From Pseudomonas cremoricolorata (GTDB lineage Bacteria; Pseudomonadota; Gammaproteobacteria; Pseudomonadales; Pseudomonadaceae), in contig NZ_CP009455.1 of NCBI RefSeq assembly GCF_000759535.1, positions 4,526,001 to 4,590,000 of the forward strand: a DNA stretch of 64,000 nt, given 5' to 3'. The position numbers and the translations under genes were made by a program. This document shows positions 38,594 to 47,304 of the stretch, one piece after another (the stretch's first letter is position 1; each line of letters opens with the position of its first letter). Under the pieces are notes generated by a model, which was not told where the DNA came from, made no database searches, and was given only the letters and a program-made list of their open reading frames with translations.

Positions 38594-39357
38594 CAGTGCT
38601 CCAGCAGGCGCCGAACGCGCTCGAGGTCTTCCTGGGTATCGACGCCCACCGCCGGCGCTTCCAAGGCATCGGCCACGTGGATGCGCACGCCATGCCACAA
38701 GGCGCGCAGTTGCTCCAGGGATTCGGCCTGCTCCAACCAGCATGGCCCCCAGGTCACGAAGTCCTGCAAGAAGCCCACACGATAGGCGTACATGCCGATG
38801 TGGCGGCGATACGGCACACCTTCGGGCAGATGCTCGCGGTCTTTGGCGAACGCATCACGCGCCCAGGGCAGCGGCGCACGGCTGAAGCTCAGCGCCAGGC
38901 CGTTCTTGTCGCTGACGACTTTGACCGCATTGGGATTGAACACGCTATGCGGCTCATCGATGGCTTCAGCCAGGGTGGCGATACCCGCTTCCGGGTGGGC
39001 GGCCAGGTTGGTCGCCACCTGATCGATGATCACCGGCGGAATCAGCGGCTCGTCGCCTTGCACGTTGACCACGATGGCGTCATCTGCCAGGCCCAGCAGT
39101 GCGGCCACTTCGGCCAGGCGATCGGTGCCTGACTCGTGATCGACGCGGGTCATCACGGCCTCGGCGCCAAACGCCAGGCAGGCATCGAGGATGCCCTGAT
39201 CGTCGGTGGCGATCACCACGCGTGCCGCCGCGCTTTTGCGCGCCTGTTCCCAGACGTGCTGAACCATGGGCTTGCCGGCGATCAGCAGCAGCGGCTTGCC
39301 TGGCAGGCGGGTGGAACGCAGGCGAGCAGGAATGACGACAGTGAAATCAAGGCTCAT
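38593..39357 (-). CDS. kdsB: 3-deoxy-manno-octulosonate cytidylyltransferase
   Basis: 254 aa. It activates Kdo with CTP for lipopolysaccharide core synthesis. The start [23 protein letters not shown] carries the CTP-binding motif, and [17 protein letters not shown] and [13 protein letters not shown] are conserved. Its ATG overlaps the end of the Trm112-like gene by 4 bp. Confidence 0.97.
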   Translation of the reverse strand: MSLDFTVVIPARLRSTRLPGKPLLLIAGKPMVQHVWEQARKSAAARVVIATDDQGILDACLAFGAEAVMTRVDHESGTDRLAEVAALLGLADDAIVVNVQGDEPLIPPVIIDQVATNLAAHPEAGIATLAEAIDEPHSVFNPNAVKVVSDKNGLALSFSRAPLPWARDAFAKDREHLPEGVPYRRHIGMYAYRVGFLQDFVTWGPCWLEQAESLEQLRALWHGVRIHVADALEAPAVGVDTQEDLERVRRLLEH

Positions 39358-39539
39358 TTGTCCAGGCGCTCCTCGTCGGTCAGGGTGCGTGCTTCGCTTT
39401 CCAGCATCACCGGAATGCCGTCGCGAATCGGGTAGGCGAGGCCCGCGCTCTTGCTGATCAGCTCGGTCTTGTCGGTGCTGAGCTTGAGGGGGCTCTTGGT
39501 GATCGGGCAAGCCAGAATGTCGAGCAGTTTGGTGTCCAT
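39354..39539 (-). CDS. Trm112/YcaR-like small protein
   Basis: 61 aa ([20 protein letters not shown] at the N-terminus). It has one cysteine in the first knuckle and otherwise the Trm112 fold pattern ([16 protein letters not shown]). It is always between lpxK and kdsB in pseudomonads. Homologues partner methyltransferases in other organisms; its bacterial role is not settled. Confidence 0.9.
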   Translation of the reverse strand: MDTKLLDILACPITKSPLKLSTDKTELISKSAGLAYPIRDGIPVMLESEARTLTDEERLDK

Positions 39540-39580
39540 GAAAGGGTCCTGGGAGGCGTTGGCCGGAAAAGAAAAAGGAT

Positions 39581-40573
39581 TCACAGCAGGCGTTGCAATT
39601 GGTCATCGAACCAGGCGGTGAAGGCCGCACTGGGCTGCGCCTCGACCGCCAGATACCACCAGTCATCGGCGGCGAAGGCCTGGCATTTGACCGCATCCTT
39701 TTCGGTCATGACCAACGGCAGCGAGGGGCTGAAACTGAGCGCCTCGCGGCTGAACTGGGCATGATCGGCGAAAGGATGCGGCAGTGGCTGCCAGTCTAGC
39801 GCCTGCAAGGTATTGAAGAAACGCTGAGGATTGCCGATACCCGCCACGGCGTGCAGCGCCTGGCCAGGTGGAAAATGATCGAGCGCCCGGCGCTCACCGC
39901 TGCGCAGGTTGACCAGGGCGCTGGGCATGAGCTGGAAGGCGAAACCGGTCGCAGAGTCCGTGCTGGCGCCGTTGCACAGTACGGCATCGACTTCGGCCAG
40001 ACGCTCGGCTGGTTCACGCAGAGGTCCGGCCGGCAGACAACGGCCGTTGCCCAGGCCCCGCGCGGCATCGATCAGCACCAGCTCCAGGTCCCGCGCCAGG
40101 CGGTAGTGCTGCAGGCCGTCGTCGCAGAGGATCAGGTCGAGCGGTTGCGCAGCGAGCAACGCCTGCACGGCCCTGGAGCGGTCGGGGTCGATCACCAGTG
40201 GCGCGCCGGTGCGACGCACGATCAGCAATGGCTCGTCGCCCGCCTGCTCGGCACCCTGCCCGGCCTCCACCCGCCAAGGCAGGGACGGCGGCTTGGCGCC
40301 ATAGCCGCGGCTGACCACACCCACGCGCAAGCCGCGCCGGCGGCAGTGTTCGATCAGCCAGAGAATCATCGGCGTCTTGCCCGTGCCGCCGACGGTGATA
40401 TTGCCGACCACGATCACTGGCACCGGGGCACGGTAACCAGGCCGCGCGCCGGACACGAAGGCGTCACGCCTGGCGTTGACCACACGGCGATACAACGCCT
40501 CGAGCGGCCGCAGCAGCGCAAGGGCCGGATGCCCGGCGTACCAGGCGTGCAAAATGCGGTCGGAGAAGGCCAT
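39581..40573 (-). CDS. lpxK: Tetraacyldisaccharide 4'-kinase
   Basis: 330 aa inner-membrane-associated kinase that phosphorylates the lipid A precursor. The start [16 protein letters not shown] overlaps the exbD stop (ATGA); an ATG one codon earlier also exists. The P-loop is [15 protein letters not shown] (near 55-69), and [22 protein letters not shown] is the conserved Mg/substrate region. Confidence 0.96.
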   Translation of the reverse strand: MAFSDRILHAWYAGHPALALLRPLEALYRRVVNARRDAFVSGARPGYRAPVPVIVVGNITVGGTGKTPMILWLIEHCRRRGLRVGVVSRGYGAKPPSLPWRVEAGQGAEQAGDEPLLIVRRTGAPLVIDPDRSRAVQALLAAQPLDLILCDDGLQHYRLARDLELVLIDAARGLGNGRCLPAGPLREPAERLAEVDAVLCNGASTDSATGFAFQLMPSALVNLRSGERRALDHFPPGQALHAVAGIGNPQRFFNTLQALDWQPLPHPFADHAQFSREALSFSPSLPLVMTEKDAVKCQAFAADDWWYLAVEAQPSAAFTAWFDDQLQRLL

Positions 40574-41007
40574 CAAGGCGCCTCCTGCGCCGCCTCGACC
40601 GTGGTCATGCGCAGCTGGCTGAAGCCCAGCTTGCCGGCTGCGTCCATCGCAGTCACCACGGCCTGATGCGGGGTCTTGCCGTCAGCACTGATCAGCAGCG
40701 GCAACGTGTTATCACCGCCAGAGGCACGCTGCACGGCCTCGGTCAGGGTGGCAAGATCGCTCTTGGGCAGCAGGTTGTTGTTGACCGAATACACACCCTC
40801 GGCGCTGATGGTGATTTCCACCAGACGCTCCTGCCCCGCCGGCGCCGCAGTGGCGCTTACCGACTCGGGCAATTCGACACGCAGCTGGTTCTCGCGGGTG
40901 AACGTGGTGGTGACGACGAAGAACAGCAGCAGCACGAAGACCACGTCGATCAGCGAGGCCAGGTTGATGTCGACATTCTCGCGCTGGCGATTGCGCCGGA
41001 ACTTCAC
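40573..41007 (-). CDS. exbD: ExbD/TolR-type biopolymer transport protein
   Basis: 144 aa with a single N-terminal membrane helix ([20 protein letters not shown], about 17-36) that contains the functional Asp, then a periplasmic domain. It partners ExbB to use the proton gradient. The location between exbB and lpxK is standard for pseudomonads, and the energised partner is unknown; it need not be TonB. It overlaps both neighbours by 1-4 bp. Confidence 0.93.
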   Translation of the reverse strand: MKFRRNRQRENVDINLASLIDVVFVLLLFFVVTTTFTRENQLRVELPESVSATAAPAGQERLVEITISAEGVYSVNNNLLPKSDLATLTEAVQRASGGDNTLPLLISADGKTPHQAVVTAMDAAGKLGFSQLRMTTVEAAQEAP

Positions 41008-41639
41008 GCTTTGGCTCCGCTGATTTCCACTTCGCGATCACCCTGCAGCACTTCCACCAGCTTGATCGCTTCCTGCTCCATGCCCACCACCAGCTCATCG
41101 ATGCGGCGCAGCAGGAAACGGTGGAAGAACACCGCCGGAATACCCACCATCAGGCCTGCGGCGGTGGTGACCAGCGCCTTGGAGATACCGCCGGCGAGTA
41201 CGGAGGCGTTGGCGGTCATCTGCGAGCCCATGAAGGCGCTGAAGATGTCGATCATGCCCAGCACCGTGCCCAGCAGCCCCAGCAGCGGAGCCATGGCAGC
41301 GATGGTGCCGAGGGTGCTGACGTAGCGCTCCAGTTCATGGATCACCCGCGACGCCGCTTCCTCGATGCATTCTTTCATGATTTCCCGGCCGTGCCGGGAG
41401 TTGGCCAGCCCCGCCGCGAGAATTTCCCCCAGCGGCGAGTCAGCCCGCAGCGCCTTGAGCTTGTCGCTGGTCAGTTGCTTGTCCTTGATCCACATCCACA
41501 CCTGACCGAGCAGGTGGGGGGGCGTGACACGGCTGGCGCGCAAGGTCCACAACCGCTCCACGACGATCGCCATGGCAGCGATGGAACTCAGAATGATCGG
41601 CAGCATCATCCAACCGCCCGACTTGACCAATTCCCACAC
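41004..41639 (-). CDS. exbB: ExbB/MotA/TolQ-type proton channel protein
   Basis: 211 aa from a GTG at 41639 (MWELVKSGGWMMLPIILSSI). The GTG has an AGGGGG site 6 bp upstream, and no ATG fits. Three membrane segments are visible: about 10-30, and two in the MotA/TolQ domain (LGTIAAMAPLLGLLGTVLGMIDIF and ALVTTAAGLMVGIPAVFFHRF). It forms a pentameric channel around ExbD. It lies 100 bp downstream of comEC. Confidence 0.94.
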   Translation of the reverse strand: MWELVKSGGWMMLPIILSSIAAMAIVVERLWTLRASRVTPPHLLGQVWMWIKDKQLTSDKLKALRADSPLGEILAAGLANSRHGREIMKECIEEAASRVIHELERYVSTLGTIAAMAPLLGLLGTVLGMIDIFSAFMGSQMTANASVLAGGISKALVTTAAGLMVGIPAVFFHRFLLRRIDELVVGMEQEAIKLVEVLQGDREVEISGAKA

Positions 41640-41739
41640 GTTAGGCACCCCCTGAAAAAAGGCCGCCACTTTACCATAGGTCGGCGCGCCGCTGGCCTGC
41701 CGGAAGTCGCGGCAACGGCGTGACCGAAGCACGTTCGAA

Positions 41740-43980
41740 TCAGGGCGACGCTGCACTGCCAGCCACAGGCTCGCGCCAGAAGCGCCGTTGCTGGCGTTGC
41801 CCGCTGACCTGCCCGTGCCGTCCCAAGCGCAGCCGTAGCGCCCCCTCCAGCGCTGTATCGTGAATGGCCATGCCCAAGTGGCGATAGCGCGCCAGCACCT
41901 GCGCATGGGGATGACCGAAGCTGTTGCCACGGCCACGGGAAATCAATACGCCGCGGGGTGACAACACACGCAGGAACGCGCCAGTGGAAGAGCTTCGACT
42001 GCCATGGTGGGGGGCCTGCAGCCAGTCGACCTGCGCAGCTTCCGGCCGCGCCAACCAAGCCTGCTCGGCGCCACGTTCGATGTCTCCGGCCAGCAGCAAG
42101 CGCTCGCCTGCCGCTTCGACCCGCAGTACGCAAGAGCGCTCGTTACTGCTGTCGGCCCCGGCCCACTGCCATAAGGAAAAGTGCACACCGTCCCACTCCC
42201 AGGCTTCATCGCTCACGCAAGGCTGCGCCCCCAGGGCGGGCGCCACCGCTGTCGGTTCGCCGCTCACCACTCGCGCCACCGGCAGCACGCGCCGGATCGC
42301 CAGGGCACCGCCGGCGTGGTCGGCGTGGGCGTGGCTGATCAGCAGCAGGTCGAGCTTGTCGACGCCCAACTTGCGCAAGGTCGGCAACACGACCTGCTCA
42401 CCCAGATCGACTTCGCCGAACGACGGCCCGGCGTCATACAGCAGGGAGTGATGTCGGGTGCGCACAAGCACTGCCAGCCCTTGGCCGACGTCCAGTTGCA
42501 GCACCTCGGCTTCTCCGTGCGCTACCGAGTCCAGGCGTGGCCACAGTGCCAGCAGCATCAGCGCGCCGGGAACACGCAGGGGCAGCCCACGGGGCAGCAG
42601 GATCAGCCATGCGGCGAGGGCGACAAGCAGCCAGTTACTCCATGGCAACGCTGCCGGCAGCCAGGCCGGACGCCACTGGGCGATCAGGGCAAGCGTTTCG
42701 AACAAGCCCCACAATGCGCCGCCTGCCAGCCATAGCAGCCCTTCGCCGACACCCGGCAGCCAGATCAAGGCGGTGCCGAGCAGCGTCAGCGGCAACACCA
42801 CCAGGCTCACCCAAGGCACGGCCAACAGATTGGCCAACGGTGCGCTCAGGCTGACCGGCAGCCCCAATGCCAGCAACAGCGGCAGCAGGCCTACGGCAAT
42901 CACCCACTGCGCACGCGTCCAGGCCTGCCAGGGTCGCCAGCCACCCAGGCGCCCGGCAAAGCAGTAAATCAGCGTGGCGACAGCGCCGAACGACAGCCAG
43001 AACCCTGGCAACAAGCTGGCCAGCGGCTCGAACAACAGCACACCGTTGAGCGCCAGCAGCAACGGAACGCTGGCCGGCAATTGTCGAAAGTGCAGGCGCC
43101 AGACCAGCACCACGGCAAGCATCAGACAGGCGCGCTGCACCGGCACCTGAAATCCGGCCAGCCAGCCGTAGCCCAGCGCTGCGCTGAGCGACAGAACGCA
43201 GGCCCAGGTCAGCCACGGCAGGCGCACTGGCCACAGGCCCAGGCGCGCCAGCATCGCTACCAGCCCGTATACCAGCCCTGCGAGCAGGCCGATATGCTGA
43301 CCGGAGATCACCAGCAGATGCACGGCGCCGGTATCGCGCACCACCTGCCATTGCTCGGCACTGATGCCACTGCCGTCCCCGAGCACCAGGGCGCTGAGCA
43401 ATGCCTGCTGCCCCAGCGCATCGACACCGAGCAGACGCTGGCGCAACGCGTTGCGCCAACTGCTCGACTGAGCGCTCAGACGTTCACCGGCTTTGACCGT
43501 GCCGGAAGCGCCGATGCGCCTGGCCAGCAGAGTGGCCTCGCGATCCGCGCCATGGGGGTTGAGCAGGCCCTGTGGACGCTTGAGCGAAACCGCCAGGCGC
43601 CAGCGCTCGCCAGCGGCCACGGGCGGGCCACTGAACCAGCTCAGTTGCAGCCGCGCGGGCAACGCTGCACGACGAGACTGCGCCTGCTCGACCTCGAAGC
43701 GCACGCCGTTGGGGGTGTGTGCAGGCAAGCCGATCACCGTTGCTTCGAGCCACAGGGTGCGCCCATCGAGGTCTGCCGACAAACGGTCGACCAGCGCCTG
43801 CTGGGCTGACCAACAAGCCCAGCAGAACCCGAGCAACACGCAGGCAACCACGGCGTGCCGGCGCCACAGGCAAATGGCGGCGACCAGCAGCAAGGCGGCT
43901 AGCGCGCCACTTGCAGGCAAAACGGGTAGAAAACGCAGGCTCAACAGACCTGCGGCCAGCGCCATCATCCATGTGCGCAT
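41740..43980 (-). CDS. comEC: DNA internalisation protein ComEC/Rec2
   Basis: 746 aa polytopic membrane protein that passes single-stranded DNA into the cytoplasm during natural transformation. An N-terminal DUF4131 part with membrane segments and the Competence domain (LVISGQHIGLLAGLVYGL, near 232) precede a C-terminal metallo-beta-lactamase nuclease domain with LLISHAHADHAGGAL and HHGSRSSSTGAF. All metal-binding motifs are intact, so the gene appears functional. Confidence 0.95.
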   Translation of the reverse strand: MRTWMMALAAGLLSLRFLPVLPASGALAALLLVAAICLWRRHAVVACVLLGFCWACWSAQQALVDRLSADLDGRTLWLEATVIGLPAHTPNGVRFEVEQAQSRRAALPARLQLSWFSGPPVAAGERWRLAVSLKRPQGLLNPHGADREATLLARRIGASGTVKAGERLSAQSSSWRNALRQRLLGVDALGQQALLSALVLGDGSGISAEQWQVVRDTGAVHLLVISGQHIGLLAGLVYGLVAMLARLGLWPVRLPWLTWACVLSLSAALGYGWLAGFQVPVQRACLMLAVVLVWRLHFRQLPASVPLLLALNGVLLFEPLASLLPGFWLSFGAVATLIYCFAGRLGGWRPWQAWTRAQWVIAVGLLPLLLALGLPVSLSAPLANLLAVPWVSLVVLPLTLLGTALIWLPGVGEGLLWLAGGALWGLFETLALIAQWRPAWLPAALPWSNWLLVALAAWLILLPRGLPLRVPGALMLLALWPRLDSVAHGEAEVLQLDVGQGLAVLVRTRHHSLLYDAGPSFGEVDLGEQVVLPTLRKLGVDKLDLLLISHAHADHAGGALAIRRVLPVARVVSGEPTAVAPALGAQPCVSDEAWEWDGVHFSLWQWAGADSSNERSCVLRVEAAGERLLLAGDIERGAEQAWLARPEAAQVDWLQAPHHGSRSSSTGAFLRVLSPRGVLISRGRGNSFGHPHAQVLARYRHLGMAIHDTALEGALRLRLGRHGQVSGQRQQRRFWREPVAGSAASP

Positions 43981-44116
43981 CGCGTCGAGCTCCTAGACAA
44001 AGCCCTTCAGCAATAGCCCATGGGGATGAACTGCCTGCTTATCAATTGTCACAAACTCTGAACGAGGACATTGCAGGATGTCGGCATACTGGGCCACTTG
44101 CCTGCCGGGAGCCCCC

Positions 44117-44959
44117 ATGCCGCGTCGTCTGTTCAAGCGCTACATGCCAGATCCGACCAGCATTCGCGAACACAAGAGCTTACGGTTCTTCGGTCGCCTG
44201 CTGCACGATCCCAACCTCTGGCACCTCAACCGTCATTCGGTATCGCGTGCCATGGGTGTCGGACTGTTCGCGGCGCTGATACCCATGCCGCTGCAAATGC
44301 TGCTGGCTGCGGCACTGGCGATACCGCTACGCGGCAACCTGCCCATTGCGGTGAGCCTGGTCTGGCTGACCAACCCACTGACCATGCCGCCGGTGTTCTT
44401 CGTCACCTACATGACCGGCACCTGGTTGCTGGACGTGCCACCCCGCACCCTGCCCGATGAAATCACCGTCGACTGGGTCAGCAGTCAGCTCGCGACCCTG
44501 TGGCAGCCCTTCCTGCTCGGCTCCCTGGTATGCGCCGTGGTGCTGGGCCTGCTGGGCTACTGCACCACGCTGCTGTATTGGCGCTGGTGGGTGGGCCGGC
44601 AATGGCGCCGGCGCAAGGGCACAGCATCACGCACGCATGCCGCGGCCGCCCACCAGCAAGCGGATGCACAGCACGTAGAGCACCACGGTGGCCAGCAGCA
44701 TGAAGGTGATGGCCGTGCCGATCTGGATGTCGGAAACGCCGAGGATGCCGTAGCGGAACGAGTTGACCATGTGCAGGACCGGGTTGGCCAGCGACACGGT
44801 CTGCCAGAACGGCGGCAGCAGCTTGATCGAGTAGAACACGCCGCCCAGGTAGGTCAGGGGCGTCAGCACGAAGGTCGGAATGATCGAAATGTCGTCGAAA
44901 TTACGCGCGAACACAGCGTTGACGAAGCCCAGCAGCGAAAAGATGGTCGCTGTCAGTAG
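44117..44959 (+). CDS. DUF2062 membrane protein with an extended antisense tail
   Basis: From ATG 44117 (MPRRLFKRYMPDPTSIREHK) the first 170 or so residues are a complete DUF2062 protein, with SVSRAMGVGLFAALIPMPLQMLLAA, two to three hydrophobic segments and WLTNPLTMPPVFF. The usual end would be near WWVGRQWRRRKG (about 44620). Here no stop codon occurs there, and the frame runs a further 110 codons antisense to the ABC permease gene. The tail is His/Gln/Arg/Asp-rich and has no family character, so it is probably an overlong frame after loss of the normal stop. The function of DUF2062 is unknown. Confidence 0.8.
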   Translation: MPRRLFKRYMPDPTSIREHKSLRFFGRLLHDPNLWHLNRHSVSRAMGVGLFAALIPMPLQMLLAAALAIPLRGNLPIAVSLVWLTNPLTMPPVFFVTYMTGTWLLDVPPRTLPDEITVDWVSSQLATLWQPFLLGSLVCAVVLGLLGYCTTLLYWRWWVGRQWRRRKGTASRTHAAAAHQQADAQHVEHHGGQQHEGDGRADLDVGNAEDAVAERVDHVQDRVGQRHGLPERRQQLDRVEHAAQVGQGRQHEGRNDRNVVEITREHSVDEAQQRKDGRCQ

Positions 44960-45406
44960 CACCACGACGATCGTCACGCCCAGGTGATGCACCTGCAGAT
45001 GGGTGAAGAAGAACGACAGCAAAGTAACGATGATGCCCACTGCCAGCCCACGCAGCACACCGCCCAGTACATAACCGATGAGGATGGTGTGCGGCGATAC
45101 CGGCGAAACCATCAGTTCTTCGATCGAGCGCTGGAACTTGGCGCCGAAGAAGCTCGACACCACGTTGCCATAGGCGTTGGTGATCACCGACATCATGATC
45201 AACCCAGGCACGATGTACTCCATGTACGTGAAGCCGCCCATGTCGCCGATCTGCCGGCCGATCAGGTTCCCGAAGATGACGAAGTACAAGACCATGGTGA
45301 TCGCCGGCGGCAGCAAGGTCTGCGGCCAGATACGCAGAAAACGGCGTATCTCGCGATATACGATGGTATTGAGGGCGACCCAGTTGGTGCTCAGTTCCAC
45401 GCTCAT
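44627..45406 (-). CDS. ABC-2 type transporter permease (YadH-like)
   Basis: 259 aa from the ATG giving MSVELSTNWVALNTIVYREI. Six hydrophobic segments are seen, and the ABC-2 signature covers FFGAKFQRSIEELMVSPVSP and LTPLTYLGGVFYS. With the upstream ATPase it forms an exporter of the YadG/YadH type; the substrate is unknown. Start and stop codons of the pair overlap by 4 bp. The 3' end overlaps the convergent DUF2062 frame by 333 bp. Confidence 0.92.
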   Translation of the reverse strand: MSVELSTNWVALNTIVYREIRRFLRIWPQTLLPPAITMVLYFVIFGNLIGRQIGDMGGFTYMEYIVPGLIMMSVITNAYGNVVSSFFGAKFQRSIEELMVSPVSPHTILIGYVLGGVLRGLAVGIIVTLLSFFFTHLQVHHLGVTIVVVLLTATIFSLLGFVNAVFARNFDDISIIPTFVLTPLTYLGGVFYSIKLLPPFWQTVSLANPVLHMVNSFRYGILGVSDIQIGTAITFMLLATVVLYVLCIRLLVGGRGMRA

Positions 45407-46335
45407 ACGGCCACCTTCGACAGGTTCTTTTCCACCAGTGACACGAACAGTTCCTCCAGCCGATTGGTCTTGTTGCGCAGGCTCTGCACTTCGATGTTCT
45501 GCAGTGCCAGCTGGCCGAACAACGCAGTGATGCCAATGTCCTTCTCGACCTGCACTTCCAGGGTGTGCGGGGTGACCAACCGGCAGGGGTAGCCGTGTAG
45601 CGTTGGGGCCGCAGGCAGGTCCTGCTTGAGGTCGAGCAGGAACGTTTCGACATGCAGCTTGCCCAGCAGCTGGCGCATGCTGGTGTTCTCGACGATGGTG
45701 CCGTGGTCGATGATGCCGATGTTGCGGCACAGCTGCTCGGCCTCTTCCAGATAGTGCGTGGTGAGGATGATGGTCACGCCTTTCTGGTTCAGCTCGGTGA
45801 GGAACGTCCACATGGAGCGGCGCAGTTCGATGTCCACGCCTGCAGTAGGCTCGTCGAGAATCACCAGACGCGGTTCGTGAATCAGCGCACGGGCGATCAT
45901 CAGGCGGCGCTTCATGCCGCCGGAGAGCGAGCGAGACGGCACATCGCGTTTATCCCACAGTCCCAGTTGAGTGAGGTACTGCTCGGCACGTTCCTTGGCC
46001 AGCGCCGGCTTGATGCCGTAGTAACCAGCCTGGGTCACGACGATGTCGAAGGTCTTCTCGAACTGGTTGAAGTTGAACTCCTGCGGCACCACGCCCAGAT
46101 TGCGCTTGAGCGCCGCCGGTTCACGATCCAGGTCATGCCCGAATACGTTCACGGAGCCACTGGTCTTGTTGACCAGCGTCGACAGGATACCGATGGTAGT
46201 GGATTTGCCAGCGCCGTTAGGGCCAAGCAATGCGAAAAAATCGCCTTCGGCAACGTCCAGATCAATGCCCTTTAGGGCCTGGAAGCCGTTGCCGTAGGTC
46301 TTGGTCAGCTGTCGGATGGACAGGGCAGAACTCAT
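45403..46335 (-). CDS. ABC transporter ATP-binding protein (YadG-like)
   Basis: 310 aa from the ATG giving MSSALSIRQLTKTYGNGFQA. Walker A LLGPNGAGKSTT, Q-loop GVVPQEFNFN, signature SRSLSGGMKRRLMIAR, Walker B LVILDEPTAGVD and the switch His in TTHYLEEAE are all intact. A C-terminal extension of about 80 residues follows, as in ABC-2 exporters. Confidence 0.95.
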   Translation of the reverse strand: MSSALSIRQLTKTYGNGFQALKGIDLDVAEGDFFALLGPNGAGKSTTIGILSTLVNKTSGSVNVFGHDLDREPAALKRNLGVVPQEFNFNQFEKTFDIVVTQAGYYGIKPALAKERAEQYLTQLGLWDKRDVPSRSLSGGMKRRLMIARALIHEPRLVILDEPTAGVDIELRRSMWTFLTELNQKGVTIILTTHYLEEAEQLCRNIGIIDHGTIVENTSMRQLLGKLHVETFLLDLKQDLPAAPTLHGYPCRLVTPHTLEVQVEKDIGITALFGQLALQNIEVQSLRNKTNRLEELFVSLVEKNLSKVAV

Positions 46336-46477
46336 AGCAGGCCGATACCAAATCAGGAAAGAAAGAAGGCGCCGGGCAATTGGCCGGCGCCGTGAGTGCG
46401 AGCATGGTGCTGCGCCATGTCGCGCAAGTACAGTCACGCGTATCGATAGTGACTATCGAACTGGCCGAGGTGTTCGA

Positions 46478-47101
46478 TCAGGTCAGCTCGGTCATCACCG
46501 CCGTGCGGTAGGCCGCACGTGCTTGCAGGCGCTGGTACCAGGCTTCGAGATGCGGCATCGATGGCCGTTCGATGGGCAGGCCGAACCAGGCGTAGGCGAA
46601 ACATCCCAGTGGGATATCGCCCATACCGATGTGGGCACCGGAGAGGTATGGCTGCCGGGCCAGGGCCTGATCGGCGATCGTCAGAAGGCGGGCGCATTGC
46701 TCACGCGCGGCGTCGATCGCCGTCCAGTCACGCAGCTCTGGCGCGGTGCGCAGCAGGCCCCAGAACAGCGGCTTGAACGCACCGGCCAGGCTGGAGGTGG
46801 TCCAGTCCATCCATTTCTCGGCCAGCGCCCTTTGCGCAGGACTGTCGCTATACCAGCCTTGCTCGCCACCATACTGCGCACAGAGGTAGCGCACGATGAC
46901 GTTGGACTCCCATAGCGTCAGGTCACCGTCTTCGAGCATCGGCACCAGGCCATTGGGATTTTTGTCGCGGTAATGGGGATCATCGACCACACCGAACGCA
47001 CCGCCTGCATCGATGGACTGGAACGTCAGGCCCAGCTCATGGGCAATCCACAAGGCCTTGCGTACGTTGCTCGAATTTTTACGACCCCAGATCTTCAACA
47101 T
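46478..47101 (-). CDS. Glutathione S-transferase family protein
   Basis: 207 aa: N-terminal thioredoxin-like domain (MLKIWGRKNSSNVRKALWIA; the catalytic Ser/Asn lies at 10-12) with the cis-Pro in NPNGLVPMLEDGDLTLWESN, and an all-helical C-terminal domain from about residue 90. It would conjugate or reduce with glutathione; the substrate is not known. It is monocistronic. Confidence 0.92.
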   Translation of the reverse strand: MLKIWGRKNSSNVRKALWIAHELGLTFQSIDAGGAFGVVDDPHYRDKNPNGLVPMLEDGDLTLWESNVIVRYLCAQYGGEQGWYSDSPAQRALAEKWMDWTTSSLAGAFKPLFWGLLRTAPELRDWTAIDAAREQCARLLTIADQALARQPYLSGAHIGMGDIPLGCFAYAWFGLPIERPSMPHLEAWYQRLQARAAYRTAVMTELT

Positions 47102-47304
47102 GCCGACGTCCTTTCAATGGGCAGGCTGGAAGTGTACCCCATCGTCAGGCTCGGCCGCTGGCAGGTACGGGACACCTGAGGCAACGATTGGGACCGAACT
47201 CCCTGATACACAACCTGTCACTGCACAGATGACGGTCGTCCACCACAAGCGGGCTAAGCTCTGTGGTTTCGGCTCTACGCCCTGGTTCCACGGAGGAAAG
47301 ACGT

